DNA of 64,000 nt, taken from positions 1 to 64,000 of the forward strand of contig JAFQNJ010000006.1 of NCBI GenBank assembly GCA_017395925.1, given 5' to 3'. Numbering within the stretch: the stretch's first letter is position 1; the number at the start of each line of letters is the position of its first letter. The notes under the pieces are model-generated. The model was not told the origin of the DNA. It did no database searches and saw nothing but the letters and a program-made list of their open reading frames with translations. This document shows, in pieces, positions 1 to 8,533 of the stretch. A program made the position numbers and the translations under genes. The stretch is from Ruminococcus sp. (GTDB taxonomy: Bacteria > Bacillota > Clostridia > Oscillospirales > Acutalibacteraceae).

Positions 1-123
1 AAAGAAACAGGCGGCACAGGTCTGGGACTTTCCATTGTTAAACACGCAGTTGCTTATCACGGCGGTACACTGAGGCTCGATAGCACCCTTGGTAAAGGTA
101 CAACTGTAACAGTTGTTTTTTGA
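1..123 (+). CDS. Sensor histidine kinase, C-terminal end (partial)
   Basis: Only the last 40 codons lie in the window, in frame 1, ending in TGA at 121-123. They contain the G2 box of a HATPase_c domain ([14 protein letters not shown]) followed by the usual closing strands ([15 protein letters not shown]). The [11 protein letters not shown] form is typical of PhoR/WalK-like kinases, so it is probably a PhoR-type phosphate-response kinase, but the sensor part is not visible. A possible terminator follows at 271-303. Confident as a histidine kinase, unsure which one. Confidence 0.85.
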   Translation, partial: KETGGTGLGLSIVKHAVAYHGGTLRLDSTLGKGTTVTVVF

Positions 124-270
124 TGAAATCATCGAAACAGTGTAATAAATCTGGTGAAAATTTTTAATTCCCCTGCTAAACTCCTGCTGTAAAAGTAAAT
201 ACAAGCAGTAGGTAGTGCTTATGTTTAAATATATAGGCATATCAATAGACAAAACCCAATATAAACATTG

Positions 271-303
271 AAAGCCGTTTTAACAAGTGTTAAAGCGGCT
301 TTT
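271..303 (+). terminator. Rho-independent terminator-like hairpin
   Basis: The arms 271-285 and 288-302 are complementary (AAAGCCG...CGGCTTT, one G-U pair) and are followed by TTTT at 300-303. It is well placed to end the transcript of the kinase that stops at 123. Confidence 0.55.
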
Positions 304-308
304 GACAT

Positions 309-348
309 AAAAAACACAGGACACCACGAAATGTGATGTCCTGTGTTT
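309..348 (-). terminator. Terminator of the tRNA-Trp transcript
   Basis: Strong inverted repeat AAAACACAGGACA (311-323) with TGTCCTGTGTTTT (337-349) around a GAAA-type loop. Read on the minus strand it sits directly behind the tRNA 3' end and continues into a T-run. Confidence 0.75.
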
Positions 349-424
349 TGGCAGGGGCAGAAGGACTTGAACCCTCGGCACGCGGTTTTGGAGACCGCTG
401 CTCTACCAACTGAGCTATACCCCT
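349..424 (-). tRNA. tRNA-Trp (CCA anticodon)
   Basis: Read on the minus strand, the acceptor stem AGGGGTA (424-418) pairs with TGCCCCT (359-353), the discriminator is G (352) and the CCA tail is encoded (351-349). D arm TAGCTCAGTTGGTAGAGC, anticodon loop CTCCAAA with anticodon CCA, and T arm GGGTTCAAGTCC are all present. Total length 76 nt. It has its own promoter (465-493) and terminator. Confidence 0.97.
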
Positions 425-464
425 ATATTTTGATTTGCTTGTGTCGGACTTTGCGACGAGCATT

Positions 465-493
465 ATTTTACCACGAAGTTTAGGTTGTGTCAA
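465..493 (-). promoter_or_regulatory. Promoter of tRNA-Trp
   Basis: On the minus strand TTGACA (493-488), a 17-nt spacer and TAAAAT (470-465), with GTGG directly in front of the -10 box. About 40 nt of leader separate it from the mature tRNA 5' end. Confidence 0.75.
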
Positions 494-676
494 GAGGTTT
501 GTTCGGAAATATATTTATTATTTGGCGGCAAAGTGAAATTAAGAGGAGCGGGGCGGTTTGAATTGCGGTGTATGCGTAATTTTTGCGAATTAGGCTTATT
601 GCCTCCGCCAAGCAAGCGGCGGTGGGCTTTGGGTGTTGATATGTTTTGCGCAGGAGGAGCAATTGGGTGTGAAAAA

Positions 677-734
677 TCTTAATGAAATCTTAACGCCTTT
701 AAGTCTTTATTCTTAAGCACGGTTTGTATATAAT
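677..734 (+). promoter_or_regulatory. Promoter and direct repeats upstream of the response regulator
   Basis: A -10 box TATAAT lies at 729-734; the -35 position (706-711, TTTATT) is weak, as expected of an activated promoter. TCTTAA occurs at 677 and 688, exactly 11 bp apart, with a further copy at 711 and a similar CTTTAA at 697. An 11-bp period is usual for tandem OmpR-family dimers, so autoregulation by the next gene is likely (inference). The rest of 494-676 shows no gene. Confidence 0.5.
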
Positions 735-755
735 TGAAGTCGAGGAGTGATAGGA

Positions 756-1463
756 ATGTACAATATTTTGATTTGTGATGATGACAGGGATATAGTGAAT
801 GCACTGAAGATATATCTGTCTGATTCGGCTTATACAATATTTGATGCTTATACAGGAAAAGAGGCACTCGGCATAATTGACAGAGAAGACATACACCTGG
901 TGCTCATGGATATAATGATGCCGGAGCTTGATGGAATATCAGCTCTTGTTAAGATACGTCAGAACAAAAACGTGCCTGTGATTCTGCTCAGTGCTAAAAG
1001 CGAGGATACCGATAAGGTGTTGGGTCTTAATGTGGGGGCGGATGACTACATAACGAAGCCTTTTAATCCTGTGGAGGTTGCGGCAAGGGTGCGTTCGCAG
1101 TTGAGACGTTATATGCAGCTGGGATCGGGGGAGATTCGTACCGACAGATATGTGGTAGGCGGTATTGAGCTTGATGACAGGGCGAAGACTGTGACCGTTG
1201 ACGGTGAGGCGGTGTCGCTGACACCGAAGGAATATGAGATTCTGAAACTGCTGATGTCATCTCCCGAGAAGGTTTTTCCGCCGAAAGAGATTTACGAGCA
1301 AGTATGGAGGGAACCTGTGCTTGGAAGTGAGAATACGGTGGCGGTCCATATCCGGCACTTGAGAGAAAAGCTGGAGATTAATCCTGCCGAGCCGAGATAT
1401 CTGAAGGTGGTATTCGGACAAGGGTATAAGATGGAAGGGGGAAAGAGTCGTGAAAGAAGATGA
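756..1463 (+). CDS. OmpR-family response regulator
   Basis: DNA-binding response regulator of 235 aa. The receiver domain has the acidic pair in ICDDD (residues 8-10), the phospho-acceptor D52 in LVLMDIMMPELDG, and the conserved lysine in ITKPF. A winged-helix effector domain follows (LTPKEYEILKLL, VAVHIRHLREK, GQGYKM). The ATG at 756 has GAGGAG at 742-747 with 8 nt spacing; the in-frame GTG at 747 lies inside that site and is less likely. It overlaps the kinase gene by 14 nt, so the two are co-translated and form a pair. The inducing signal cannot be told from the sequence; the family includes PhoB and VanR-like regulators. Confidence 0.93.
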   Translation: MYNILICDDDRDIVNALKIYLSDSAYTIFDAYTGKEALGIIDREDIHLVLMDIMMPELDGISALVKIRQNKNVPVILLSAKSEDTDKVLGLNVGADDYITKPFNPVEVAARVRSQLRRYMQLGSGEIRTDRYVVGGIELDDRAKTVTVDGEAVSLTPKEYEILKLLMSSPEKVFPPKEIYEQVWREPVLGSENTVAVHIRHLREKLEINPAEPRYLKVVFGQGYKMEGGKSRERR

Positions 1464-3465
1464 AAGCAAGGTTTTTGTTGTTGATACTTCGTTACTTGCG
1501 AATCAGGACAAAAATTACAGTAAAAAGGGTGGTTTTTTAAAGTATGGGTTGATTACCAAAACCGCGGCATTTGTCTTGTCGGTGCTGATGATAGGGGTAT
1601 TTGCTTTGTGCGGCGTTTCGGCGTGGCTGATGGCGGTGTGTGATGTGTATAATACACCTCGTTCTGTTATAAAGGCGGAAATCCTTGAAGCGATTGCGCT
1701 GGATGATTGTGATACCTTTATATATTATATACTTGAAGGTGATTATGAATCTGCCGGTATGTTTTGCAGTGAACGAAGCATTGACTATGTTTATCTGCAG
1801 GATGCTCAAAATGGTGAATGTATATGGCTATGGGGCGATCCTCCTGAAGGTGCGGTTTATTATGACTATACTGATGTAAGCTTCCTCTGGACAGACGGCT
1901 ACTACAGGTATGGTAATACTGAAGATGGAACGCTGATGGGAGCAGAGAACAATATAAATGTCATGATGAGAATTATTCCTGACAGAGCTAATCAGGACGG
2001 CTACTACTTTGCCTCGCTTCTGATTGATGTGGCTTATGCAATGAAGTATTACGTTTACATTGTAGGAGCTTCGGCACTTTTGCTGGCGATATTGCTTATT
2101 GTGTATCTTGTTTATGCCTCGGGAAGAAGAACTGACGGTGAACTCAAGGATGGTTGGGGCGCGAAGGTGCCCTTCGATTTGCTTACTGTGGTTTCAGCGG
2201 GGTTTGTGGTGGCGTGTGTCTTTGTGACGGCTGTTGTTTTGGATGAGTTGTATTTGGGCATGGTGAGTGCTTTGCCGCTGGGAGCGATGTGTATAGTATC
2301 GCTTTTTGCGGTTGCTACGGTAGCGTTGGGGTGGCTTTTGAGCTTTTCTGCTAGGATAAAGAGAGGCTCCTTCTGGAAAAATACCCTGATTTACTATTTA
2401 GCTCTTGCAACTTATAAGACAGCAAAGTTCATATTCAGATACTCAAAGAAAAAGCTCTCTGTTTTGCAGGGGGTTCCCTTCGCCTGGAAAACAGCTGTTA
2501 TGGTGGTGGTGACATCATTAGCGGAGTTCTTTTTGATTCTGTTTTGCTGGGATGACCCCGAAATTCTCCTGATACTCTGGTTTCTGGAGAAGGTCCTGCT
2601 TGTCCCGCTTTTAATCAAATGCGTTATGATGCTGAAGAAACTAAAGAAAGCGGGAGATGAGTTATCTCGTGGTGAGACAGAATATAAGGTGAATACAGAA
2701 GGCTTGTGGGGAGATTTCAAGCGGCACGCAGAGGCACTTAACGGTATTGCATCGGGAATGTCTCTGGCTGTAGAAAAGCAGCTTCGAAGTGAGCGGATGA
2801 AGACGGAACTGATTACCAATGTTTCCCATGATATCAAAACTCCCCTGACATCGGTAATAAACTATGCGGACCTTATAGTGAAAGAACCCTGTGAGAACGA
2901 AAGAATCACCGAATACGCCGAAGTGCTTCGCAGGTCCTCAACACGGCTTTCCAGACTGATAGAGGATTTGGTGGAGGCATCAAAAGCTACCACGGGAAAT
3001 CTGGAGATGTGCCTTTCTCGCTGTGATTTAGGAATCTTTGTGTCTCAGGTAGCAGGGGAATATAAAGATAAACTAAATTCTCAGGGACTTGAACTTGTTG
3101 TGTCAGGGGAAGATGAAAACTGTACGATATTGGCTGACGGCAGAAGGCTCTGGAGAGTTTTTGATAACCTTATGAATAATATATGTAAATATGCTCAGAA
3201 GGGGACAAGGGTGTATATTGCTCTGGAGAGAGAAGGGAATCAGGCGGTAATATCCCTTAAAAATGTTTCCTGTGCACCGCTTAATGTTTCTGCTGAGGAA
3301 CTTATGGAACGATTTGTGCGTGGAGATGCATCGAGGACTACAGAGGGTAACGGTCTGGGGCTCTCTATAGCAAGAAGTCTGGTGGAGCTTCAAGGGGGAA
3401 GCTTTGATATATACATAGACGGAGACCTCTTTAAAGCAGTTATGAAGTTCCCTGTTAAAGAATAA
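1450..3465 (+). CDS. Membrane sensor histidine kinase
   Basis: Partner kinase of the regulator upstream, 671 aa. A GTG start at 1450 follows GGGGGA. One transmembrane segment lies near residues 35-60, then an acidic extracytoplasmic region rich in Tyr and Asp, then several more membrane helices (about 195-220, 240-300, 350-390). The dimerisation/phosphoacceptor helix carries H460 in NVSHDIKTPLTSV, and the ATPase domain shows an N box (LMNNICKYA) and G2 box (GNGLGLSIARS). Such a polytopic sensor of more than 650 residues is longer than a standard PhoR-like kinase; similar layouts occur in clostridial VanS-like kinases. Ligand unknown. Confidence 0.92.
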   Translation: MKEDESKVFVVDTSLLANQDKNYSKKGGFLKYGLITKTAAFVLSVLMIGVFALCGVSAWLMAVCDVYNTPRSVIKAEILEAIALDDCDTFIYYILEGDYESAGMFCSERSIDYVYLQDAQNGECIWLWGDPPEGAVYYDYTDVSFLWTDGYYRYGNTEDGTLMGAENNINVMMRIIPDRANQDGYYFASLLIDVAYAMKYYVYIVGASALLLAILLIVYLVYASGRRTDGELKDGWGAKVPFDLLTVVSAGFVVACVFVTAVVLDELYLGMVSALPLGAMCIVSLFAVATVALGWLLSFSARIKRGSFWKNTLIYYLALATYKTAKFIFRYSKKKLSVLQGVPFAWKTAVMVVVTSLAEFFLILFCWDDPEILLILWFLEKVLLVPLLIKCVMMLKKLKKAGDELSRGETEYKVNTEGLWGDFKRHAEALNGIASGMSLAVEKQLRSERMKTELITNVSHDIKTPLTSVINYADLIVKEPCENERITEYAEVLRRSSTRLSRLIEDLVEASKATTGNLEMCLSRCDLGIFVSQVAGEYKDKLNSQGLELVVSGEDENCTILADGRRLWRVFDNLMNNICKYAQKGTRVYIALEREGNQAVISLKNVSCAPLNVSAEELMERFVRGDASRTTEGNGLGLSIARSLVELQGGSFDIYIDGDLFKAVMKFPVKE

Positions 3466-3495
3466 AGTAAGAGTACCCTAAAAGAAAAACTCCCA

Positions 3496-3536
3496 AAAAC
3501 AACACGCCTTCCAACTAAGGGAAGGCGTGTTGTTTT
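3496..3536. terminator. Bidirectional terminator between the kinase and murE
   Basis: A 17-bp perfect stem, AAAACAACACGCCTTCC (3496-3512) with its complement (3520-3536), and a 7-nt loop. A-rich and T-rich flanks on each side let it serve both converging genes. Confidence 0.85.
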
Positions 3537-3558
3537 ATGATGTATTTAATTATTATAA

Positions 3559-5016
3559 TCAGAGTGATTTGAGGATGTCGGCAATAACTTCTCTTTCGTC
3601 AAGGTGATATTTGACACCTTTGATTTCCTGATAATCCTCGTGGCCTTTTCCTGCCAGAACTATGATGTCGCCATCTTCGGCATTCTCAATGCAGTAGCGG
3701 ATGGCATCCACTCGATTGGGGACAACAACATACTTGCCGTCGGTTTTGTCGATACCGATTTTAATGTCGGCGATGATATCGTTTACGTCTTCAAATCTTG
3801 AATTGTCCTCGGTGATAACAGAGAGGTCGGAGAGTCTGCCGGAGACCTCGCCCATTTCATAACGGCGTGCTTTGGGGCGGTTTCCGCCTGCACCGAATAG
3901 GGTTACAAGACGATGGGGCTTGTATTCTCTGAGGGTCGTGAGGACATTTTCCATAGACATTGCGTTGTGAGCATAATCTATGAGAATAGTGTAGTTGCCT
4001 TTGACGGGATAAGCCTCAACTCTGCCCTTTACCTTCACGGTGTCAAGACCTTTGATGATGGCTTCGTCGGAAACGTCAAAGTGTCTGCACACGGAGATTG
4101 CGGCGAGAGCGTTGTATACGCTGAATCTGCCGGGGATGGCAACATCTACACTGAGAGTTTTTGTACCTTTTGTTTCGAAGTGAACTCCGATGTATCCGGG
4201 TCTTGCAATAAGGTTGTCATCAAAACCGATAAGCTGTGCTTCGTCAGAGAAACCGTAGGTCTCGACTTCGCAGGTGCTGCCCTTGAGGATAGCGGGGGTG
4301 CTTTCGTCGTCGGCGTTAACGATGCCTACCTTGCACTGTTTGAAGAGCATTGCTTTGCAAGCGAGGTACTCCTCCATATCTTTGTGCTCACTGTCGCCGA
4401 TATGGTCGTGAGAGAAGTTGGTGAACACACCGCAGTCAAAGAGGATATTGTCGGTACGGTGCTGTTTGAGGCCTATGGAAGAAACTTCCATAACTACTGC
4501 CTTGCATCCTTTGTTTACCATCTTGCGCATTGCCTGCTGAATTTCGTAGGATTCAGGAGTGGTGTTGGCGGTCTTGTATATCTTGTCACCAATGATAATG
4601 CCCAGAGTTCCGATGGTGCCGGCCTCTATACCTGCACACTCCAGAATTGAGCGAATCATTGCAACTGTGGTGGTTTTGCCTTTGGTTCCTGTAACAGCGA
4701 CAGTTGTGAGTTCCCTTGCGGGGTTCGAAAAATACTCTGCACTCATTTTGGAGAGTGCGGCACGGGTGTCGTCTACTTTAATGACGGTGATACCCTCGGG
4801 GAGCTCTATGTCATCGCACACAACAAGGCAGGCGGCGCCTTTTTCTGCGGCATCGGCGGAATATTTGTGTCCGTCGGTGGTGAATCCTTTGAGACAGACA
4901 AAGGCACATTTCTCGATAACCTTTCGCGAATCGTAGATAACGTCGCTGATTTCTATGTCGGTGTTGCCCTGAATCAGGGTATACTCCATGTTGCTGAGCA
5001 GTTGTGAAAGTTTCAT
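3559..5016 (-). CDS. murE: UDP-MurNAc-tripeptide synthetase
   Basis: Cytoplasmic Mur ligase adding the third residue of the peptidoglycan stem peptide to UDP-MurNAc-L-Ala-D-Glu. 485 aa, usual for MurE. The N-terminal domain contains YDSRKV, the ATP site is GTKGKTTT (110-117), the central domain has TTPES and TNFSHDHIGDSEHKDMEEY, and the C-terminal domain has FGAGGNRPKARR. The specificity loop reads EDNSRFED: the DNPR of diaminopimelate enzymes has Ser for Pro but keeps the Arg, so meso-diaminopimelate is the more likely substrate (inference). The ATG at 5016 was chosen because GGAGG at 5032-5028 is 11 nt away; the ATG at 5025 would be only 2 nt from it. Confidence 0.95.
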   Translation of the reverse strand: MKLSQLLSNMEYTLIQGNTDIEISDVIYDSRKVIEKCAFVCLKGFTTDGHKYSADAAEKGAACLVVCDDIELPEGITVIKVDDTRAALSKMSAEYFSNPARELTTVAVTGTKGKTTTVAMIRSILECAGIEAGTIGTLGIIIGDKIYKTANTTPESYEIQQAMRKMVNKGCKAVVMEVSSIGLKQHRTDNILFDCGVFTNFSHDHIGDSEHKDMEEYLACKAMLFKQCKVGIVNADDESTPAILKGSTCEVETYGFSDEAQLIGFDDNLIARPGYIGVHFETKGTKTLSVDVAIPGRFSVYNALAAISVCRHFDVSDEAIIKGLDTVKVKGRVEAYPVKGNYTILIDYAHNAMSMENVLTTLREYKPHRLVTLFGAGGNRPKARRYEMGEVSGRLSDLSVITEDNSRFEDVNDIIADIKIGIDKTDGKYVVVPNRVDAIRYCIENAEDGDIIVLAGKGHEDYQEIKGVKYHLDEREVIADILKSL

Positions 5017-5071
5017 AGTGTTCATTACCTCCGTATATATTATATAATGAAAAGGTATTCTGCATATGTTA

Positions 5072-5100
5072 AATTTACAACTTTTAGGTTCTGTTGTCAA
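5072..5100 (-). promoter_or_regulatory. Promoter of murE
   Basis: On the minus strand TTGACA (5100-5095), 17-nt spacer, TAAATT (5077-5072); leader of about 50 nt to the start codon. Confidence 0.6.
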
Positions 5101-5403
5101 TGAATTTAATATAGATGTGGGAAGTAATTTTTTTGACTTTTGGTTATAATTACCCGAAAACCTGAAAACGCGGGAAATTATGAAGTAAATCTTTCCCGAG
5201 GGGAAAATATTTTTTGATTTATTCGTAAAAAAGTCATAATTGCTTAAATCTTCTTGACAAAGTGCACAAAGCCAACGCTGTTAATGTTAACAAATTACAA
5301 GGTGACAAATTGTGCACAACTGATAAACAACGAGAATCGCTACGTCATATTCAACAAAAATCTGAAATGAAATTATTCTTTTAGAAAAAAAGTACAAAGG
5401 GAG
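5101..5403. other. A+T-rich intergenic region with small palindromes
   Basis: No gene is seen. It holds the perfect palindrome TTGTGCACAA (5310-5319), a related AGTGCACAAA at 5261-5270, each preceded by GACAAA, and an inverted repeat TGTTAA-TG-TTAACA (5279-5292). These may be operator sites for one of the divergent genes, but no family can be assigned. Confidence 0.4.
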
Positions 5404-5457
5404 TTGAAATCAGCCCATGCTTTGTGGTATCATTACTGTAGTGAAAACGCATGTTTT
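5404..5457 (+). promoter_or_regulatory. Promoter and LacI-type operator of the sugar ABC operon
   Basis: TTGAAA (5404-5409), 18-nt spacer ending in GTGG, and TATCAT (5428-5433). Starting 10 bp behind the -10 box is the inverted repeat AAAAC-GCAT-GTTTT (5444-5457), flanked by TG. Size and position over the expected start site suit a LacI/MalR-family repressor, or a degenerate CcpA cre site; no regulator gene is adjacent. Confidence 0.5.
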
Positions 5458-5531
5458 ATGTTAATAAAAATGCGATGAAACACTGGGCGCAGAACTGCGC
5501 TGAAAATTATTTTAAAAAGGAGTTTTTCACC

Positions 5532-6872
5532 ATGAAAACAACCAAGATTCTTGCTCTGATTCTTGCTGTTCTGATGGCAGTAGGCTGCCTTGCAGCTTGC
5601 GGCGGCGGCACAGGAAATCAGGGCGGTAATGACGGCGACGGCGGCGAGGCCGGCGTATTTGAGCCTTGGTCCGCAGAAGACATCGCACAGATGGGCGAGT
5701 GGATTAAGGAAGAGGCTGCAGGCGGCACAATTACCCTTAAGGTATGGCAGCCCGATGCAGCAGTTGCAGTATTCACAGAGCAGACCAAGAGATTCATCGA
5801 CATCTTCAAGGACTATGCTACTATCAAGATTGAGGTAGTTGCACAGGGCGAGAACGATGCTGCTGCTCAGGTTATCACTGACCCCACAAAGGCTGCTGAC
5901 GTATTCGGTTGCCCCAGTGACCAGCTCATCAAGCTCTATGATGCAAACGTTCTCATGGACGTTTACTTCCCCGATCAGGTTACATCCATGAACAAGGCTG
6001 AGATCGCTGAGATCGCTAAGTTCGGTGACAAGTACTATGCTTATCCCGAGACAGGTGACAACAGCTACGTTCTCGCATACGACAAGAGCCTTCTCACAGC
6101 TGACGACGTTAAGTCCTTCGAGGCTCTCCTCGCAGCATGTAAGGCAGCTGACAAGAAGTTCCTCATGGATGCTGGTAACAGCTTCTTCGCTTGCACATTC
6201 CTCTACACCGGCGGTCTTGTAACTACCGGCGTTGAGTATGACGAGGAAGACAACCCCCATCAGGTATTCAACGATTATGACATCGATCAGGTAACTGCTT
6301 CCGTTAAGGCTTTCGCAGACGTTTTCACTTCCTATGCAGGTACTTTCGAGGCTAACAACACAACTGCTACAGTTGACGGCTTCAAGAACGGCACAATCGC
6401 AGCCGGCGTTGCAGGTTCCTGGAACGTTGCTCAGGTTAAGGAAGTTCTCGGCGACAATGCTGGTTTCGCAGTTCTCCCCACAATCAACATCAACGGTACT
6501 GACACAGTAACAAAGAACATGTTCGGTTACAAGTACATCGGTGTTAACAGACAGTCCAAGTTCCCCGCAACATCTCAGTGTCTTGCATACTACCTCACAA
6601 ACGAGGAGTGCCAGCAGGAGAGAGCTGAGCAGCTCGAGTGGGGTCCCGCAAACCTCAAGGTTATGGAGAGCGACTTCGTTAAGAACAACGAGGCTATGAA
6701 GGTATTCATCGAGCAGTCCAACAACTCCGTTCCCCAGGCTAACCTCTCTCAGACATTCTGGAACCCCGTTGACGCACTGGGCGGCTACATCATCGAGGCA
6801 AAGAATGATCATTCCACAGAGGCTATCAAGGCACAGGTTGAGCTTTGTATTGCTAACATCAAGGACTATTAA
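5532..6872 (+). CDS. Sugar ABC transporter substrate-binding lipoprotein (maltose/maltodextrin type)
   Basis: Extracellular solute-binding protein of 446 aa. It has a lipoprotein signal peptide with lipobox LAAC and lipidated Cys23, then a Gly/Asp/Glu-rich linker. The mature part is an SBP family 1 fold (FIDIFKDYATIKIEV, MDVYFPD, AYPETGDNSYVLAYDKS, GVAGSWNV). The ATG at 5532 has AAGGAG 9 nt upstream. Its codons are strongly C-ending (ATC, TTC, AAC, CTC), unlike the neighbours, which suits a very highly expressed protein. The permeases and two GH13 enzymes nearby point to malto-oligosaccharides as substrate (inference). Confidence 0.92.
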   Translation: MKTTKILALILAVLMAVGCLAACGGGTGNQGGNDGDGGEAGVFEPWSAEDIAQMGEWIKEEAAGGTITLKVWQPDAAVAVFTEQTKRFIDIFKDYATIKIEVVAQGENDAAAQVITDPTKAADVFGCPSDQLIKLYDANVLMDVYFPDQVTSMNKAEIAEIAKFGDKYYAYPETGDNSYVLAYDKSLLTADDVKSFEALLAACKAADKKFLMDAGNSFFACTFLYTGGLVTTGVEYDEEDNPHQVFNDYDIDQVTASVKAFADVFTSYAGTFEANNTTATVDGFKNGTIAAGVAGSWNVAQVKEVLGDNAGFAVLPTININGTDTVTKNMFGYKYIGVNRQSKFPATSQCLAYYLTNEECQQERAEQLEWGPANLKVMESDFVKNNEAMKVFIEQSNNSVPQANLSQTFWNPVDALGGYIIEAKNDHSTEAIKAQVELCIANIKDY

Positions 6873-6923
6873 TTAATAGAGTTATATACAATATATAATT
6901 AAAGTCATTCTAAATTAATTGCT

Positions 6924-6955
6924 TTGGGCGACAGGGTAGAGGCTCTGTCGCCCAA
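6924..6955 (+). other. Intercistronic hairpin after the binding-protein gene
   Basis: An 11-bp perfect stem, TTGGGCGACAG (6924-6934) with CTGTCGCCCAA (6945-6955). There is no immediate T-run (only TTTTT ten bases later), so it more likely protects the binding-protein mRNA or attenuates than fully terminates, as in malE-malF operons. Confidence 0.6.
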
Positions 6956-7015
6956 GGTGTCAATTTTTAAACTATCAGAGGATAGATAAGACCTTGCACA
7001 AGGGAGTGAGCAATA

Positions 7016-8533
7016 GTGAAATATATCGATTATATGCAGCTGAACCCCTTCCAGAGATTTGGTTTTAAGTTTGTTGAATTCTTCAGACTTTTACCCAAGA
7101 GAATCAAGGATTTCTTCTGCTTTATCGGTAGATCGATTAAGAATTTCTTTGTCGGTATCGGACGTTTCATCGCGGATTACTTTATGGGATTTATCCACGG
7201 TGACATTTTTACAAAACTTTCCTACATATTTATGGGCGTAGGCAATATTGCAAAGGGACAGGTAGTAAAAGGCATCGCTTTCTTTATTCTTGAAGCCCTC
7301 TATATTGTCTTCATGGTTTTCTTTGGCGGTGGTGCCATCGTTAACCTTATCGGCCTTGTGGCTGTTTATAACCAGATCCCAATAGCCGGTCCCGGAAACA
7401 GATTCAATGATGTTCTGATTTTCAACAGTACTCAGAACCTGCTTTTCGGTATTCTTGCCGTTATGGCAACAATTGCATTCATTGCAATTTATTTTGTAAG
7501 CATTAAATCTGCTCTCAACTGTGAGCGTATCAAGAGAAACGGCGGCAAGCCCATGAACTTCAAACAGGAGTCTATGGAGCTTCTCAACTCCCGTTTCCAT
7601 ACAACACTTCTCACATTACCTATCATCCTCATCTCCGTGTTTGTTCTTCTGCCCCTTATCTTTATGATAGCTATGGCATTCACAAACTTCGGTATGGGTG
7701 CAGGTACCATTGAGTCCTTCAAGTGGGTAGGACTTCGTAACTTTGAAAACATCTTCTCCATAAGCTCCGACGGTGGTGCTTCTATGGGTGAGACCTTCCT
7801 CAAAGTTGCAGGTTGGACACTTGTATGGGCGGTTTTTGCAACATTCTCCAACTACATTCTTGGTATGGTTGTTGCACTTATGATTAACAAAAAAGGCATC
7901 AAGCTCAAGAAACTCTGGAGAACACTCTTTGTTATGACAATTGCTGTTCCTCAGTTTGTTACCCTTCTGCTTATGTCCCAGATGCTCAAGCCCGACAGCG
8001 AAAGTGCATTCAACATTATCGCATCCTGGCTGGGAGCAGCTGAGCCCATCAACCTCTGGTCATCTGCTAACGACGGTCTGCTGGCAAGAATCACAGTTAT
8101 CGTTGTTAACTGCTGGGTAGGTATTCCCTACACAATCCTTATGACCTCCGGTATTCTTATGAACATTCCCGAAGACCTGTATGAGAGTGCCAGAATCGAC
8201 GGCGCAGGCCCTGTTAAGAGTTTCGTCAAGATTACACTTCCCTACATGCTCTTCGTTACAACTCCTTACCTGATTACCACATTCATCGGCAACGTTAATA
8301 ACTTCAACGTTATCTTCCTGCTGTCACAGGGTAATCCCAAGGTCAACGAATATAAATACGGCGCAGGTAAGACCGACCTGATGATTACTCTGCTGTATAA
8401 GCTGAGTATCGACCAGAATAAGTACGGTCTGGGTGCCGCTATAGGTATTCTTGTATTTATCATTTGTGCTACTCTGTCACTTGTTACCTTCAATATGACA
8501 AAGAGCGCAAAGAATGAGGAGGAATTCTCATGA
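7016..8533 (+). CDS. Sugar ABC transporter permease, MalF-like
   Basis: Inner-membrane permease of 505 aa. The GTG start at 7016 has AGGGAG at 7001-7006. The first ~65 residues are aromatic and basic, followed by three extra membrane helices (about 75-175), and then the core permease domain from about 200. The EAA loop that docks the ATPase is EDLYESARIDGAGPVKSF. The long N-terminal part resembles MalF of Gram-positive maltodextrin importers, which is longer than most sugar permeases. It overlaps the next permease by 4 nt. Confidence 0.92.
   Translation: MKYIDYMQLNPFQRFGFKFVEFFRLLPKRIKDFFCFIGRSIKNFFVGIGRFIADYFMGFIHGDIFTKLSYIFMGVGNIAKGQVVKGIAFFILEALYIVFMVFFGGGAIVNLIGLVAVYNQIPIAGPGNRFNDVLIFNSTQNLLFGILAVMATIAFIAIYFVSIKSALNCERIKRNGGKPMNFKQESMELLNSRFHTTLLTLPIILISVFVLLPLIFMIAMAFTNFGMGAGTIESFKWVGLRNFENIFSISSDGGASMGETFLKVAGWTLVWAVFATFSNYILGMVVALMINKKGIKLKKLWRTLFVMTIAVPQFVTLLLMSQMLKPDSESAFNIIASWLGAAEPINLWSSANDGLLARITVIVVNCWVGIPYTILMTSGILMNIPEDLYESARIDGAGPVKSFVKITLPYMLFVTTPYLITTFIGNVNNFNVIFLLSQGNPKVNEYKYGAGKTDLMITLLYKLSIDQNKYGLGAAIGILVFIICATLSLVTFNMTKSAKNEEEFS

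Noticed and set aside
600..640. Small G+C-rich hairpin (CCGCC...GGCGG) between tRNA-Trp and the response regulator
   Set aside because: The stem is short, lacks a T-run and no gene ends nearby; not supported as a terminator.
3913..4650. Open frame on the plus strand inside murE
   Set aside because: It is antisense to a clearly real gene, with no ribosome site or domain.
5433..6812. Long open frame (459 codons) antisense to the binding-protein gene
   Set aside because: It has a Cys/Leu/Val-rich composition with no family features, and arises from the strong codon bias of the sense gene.
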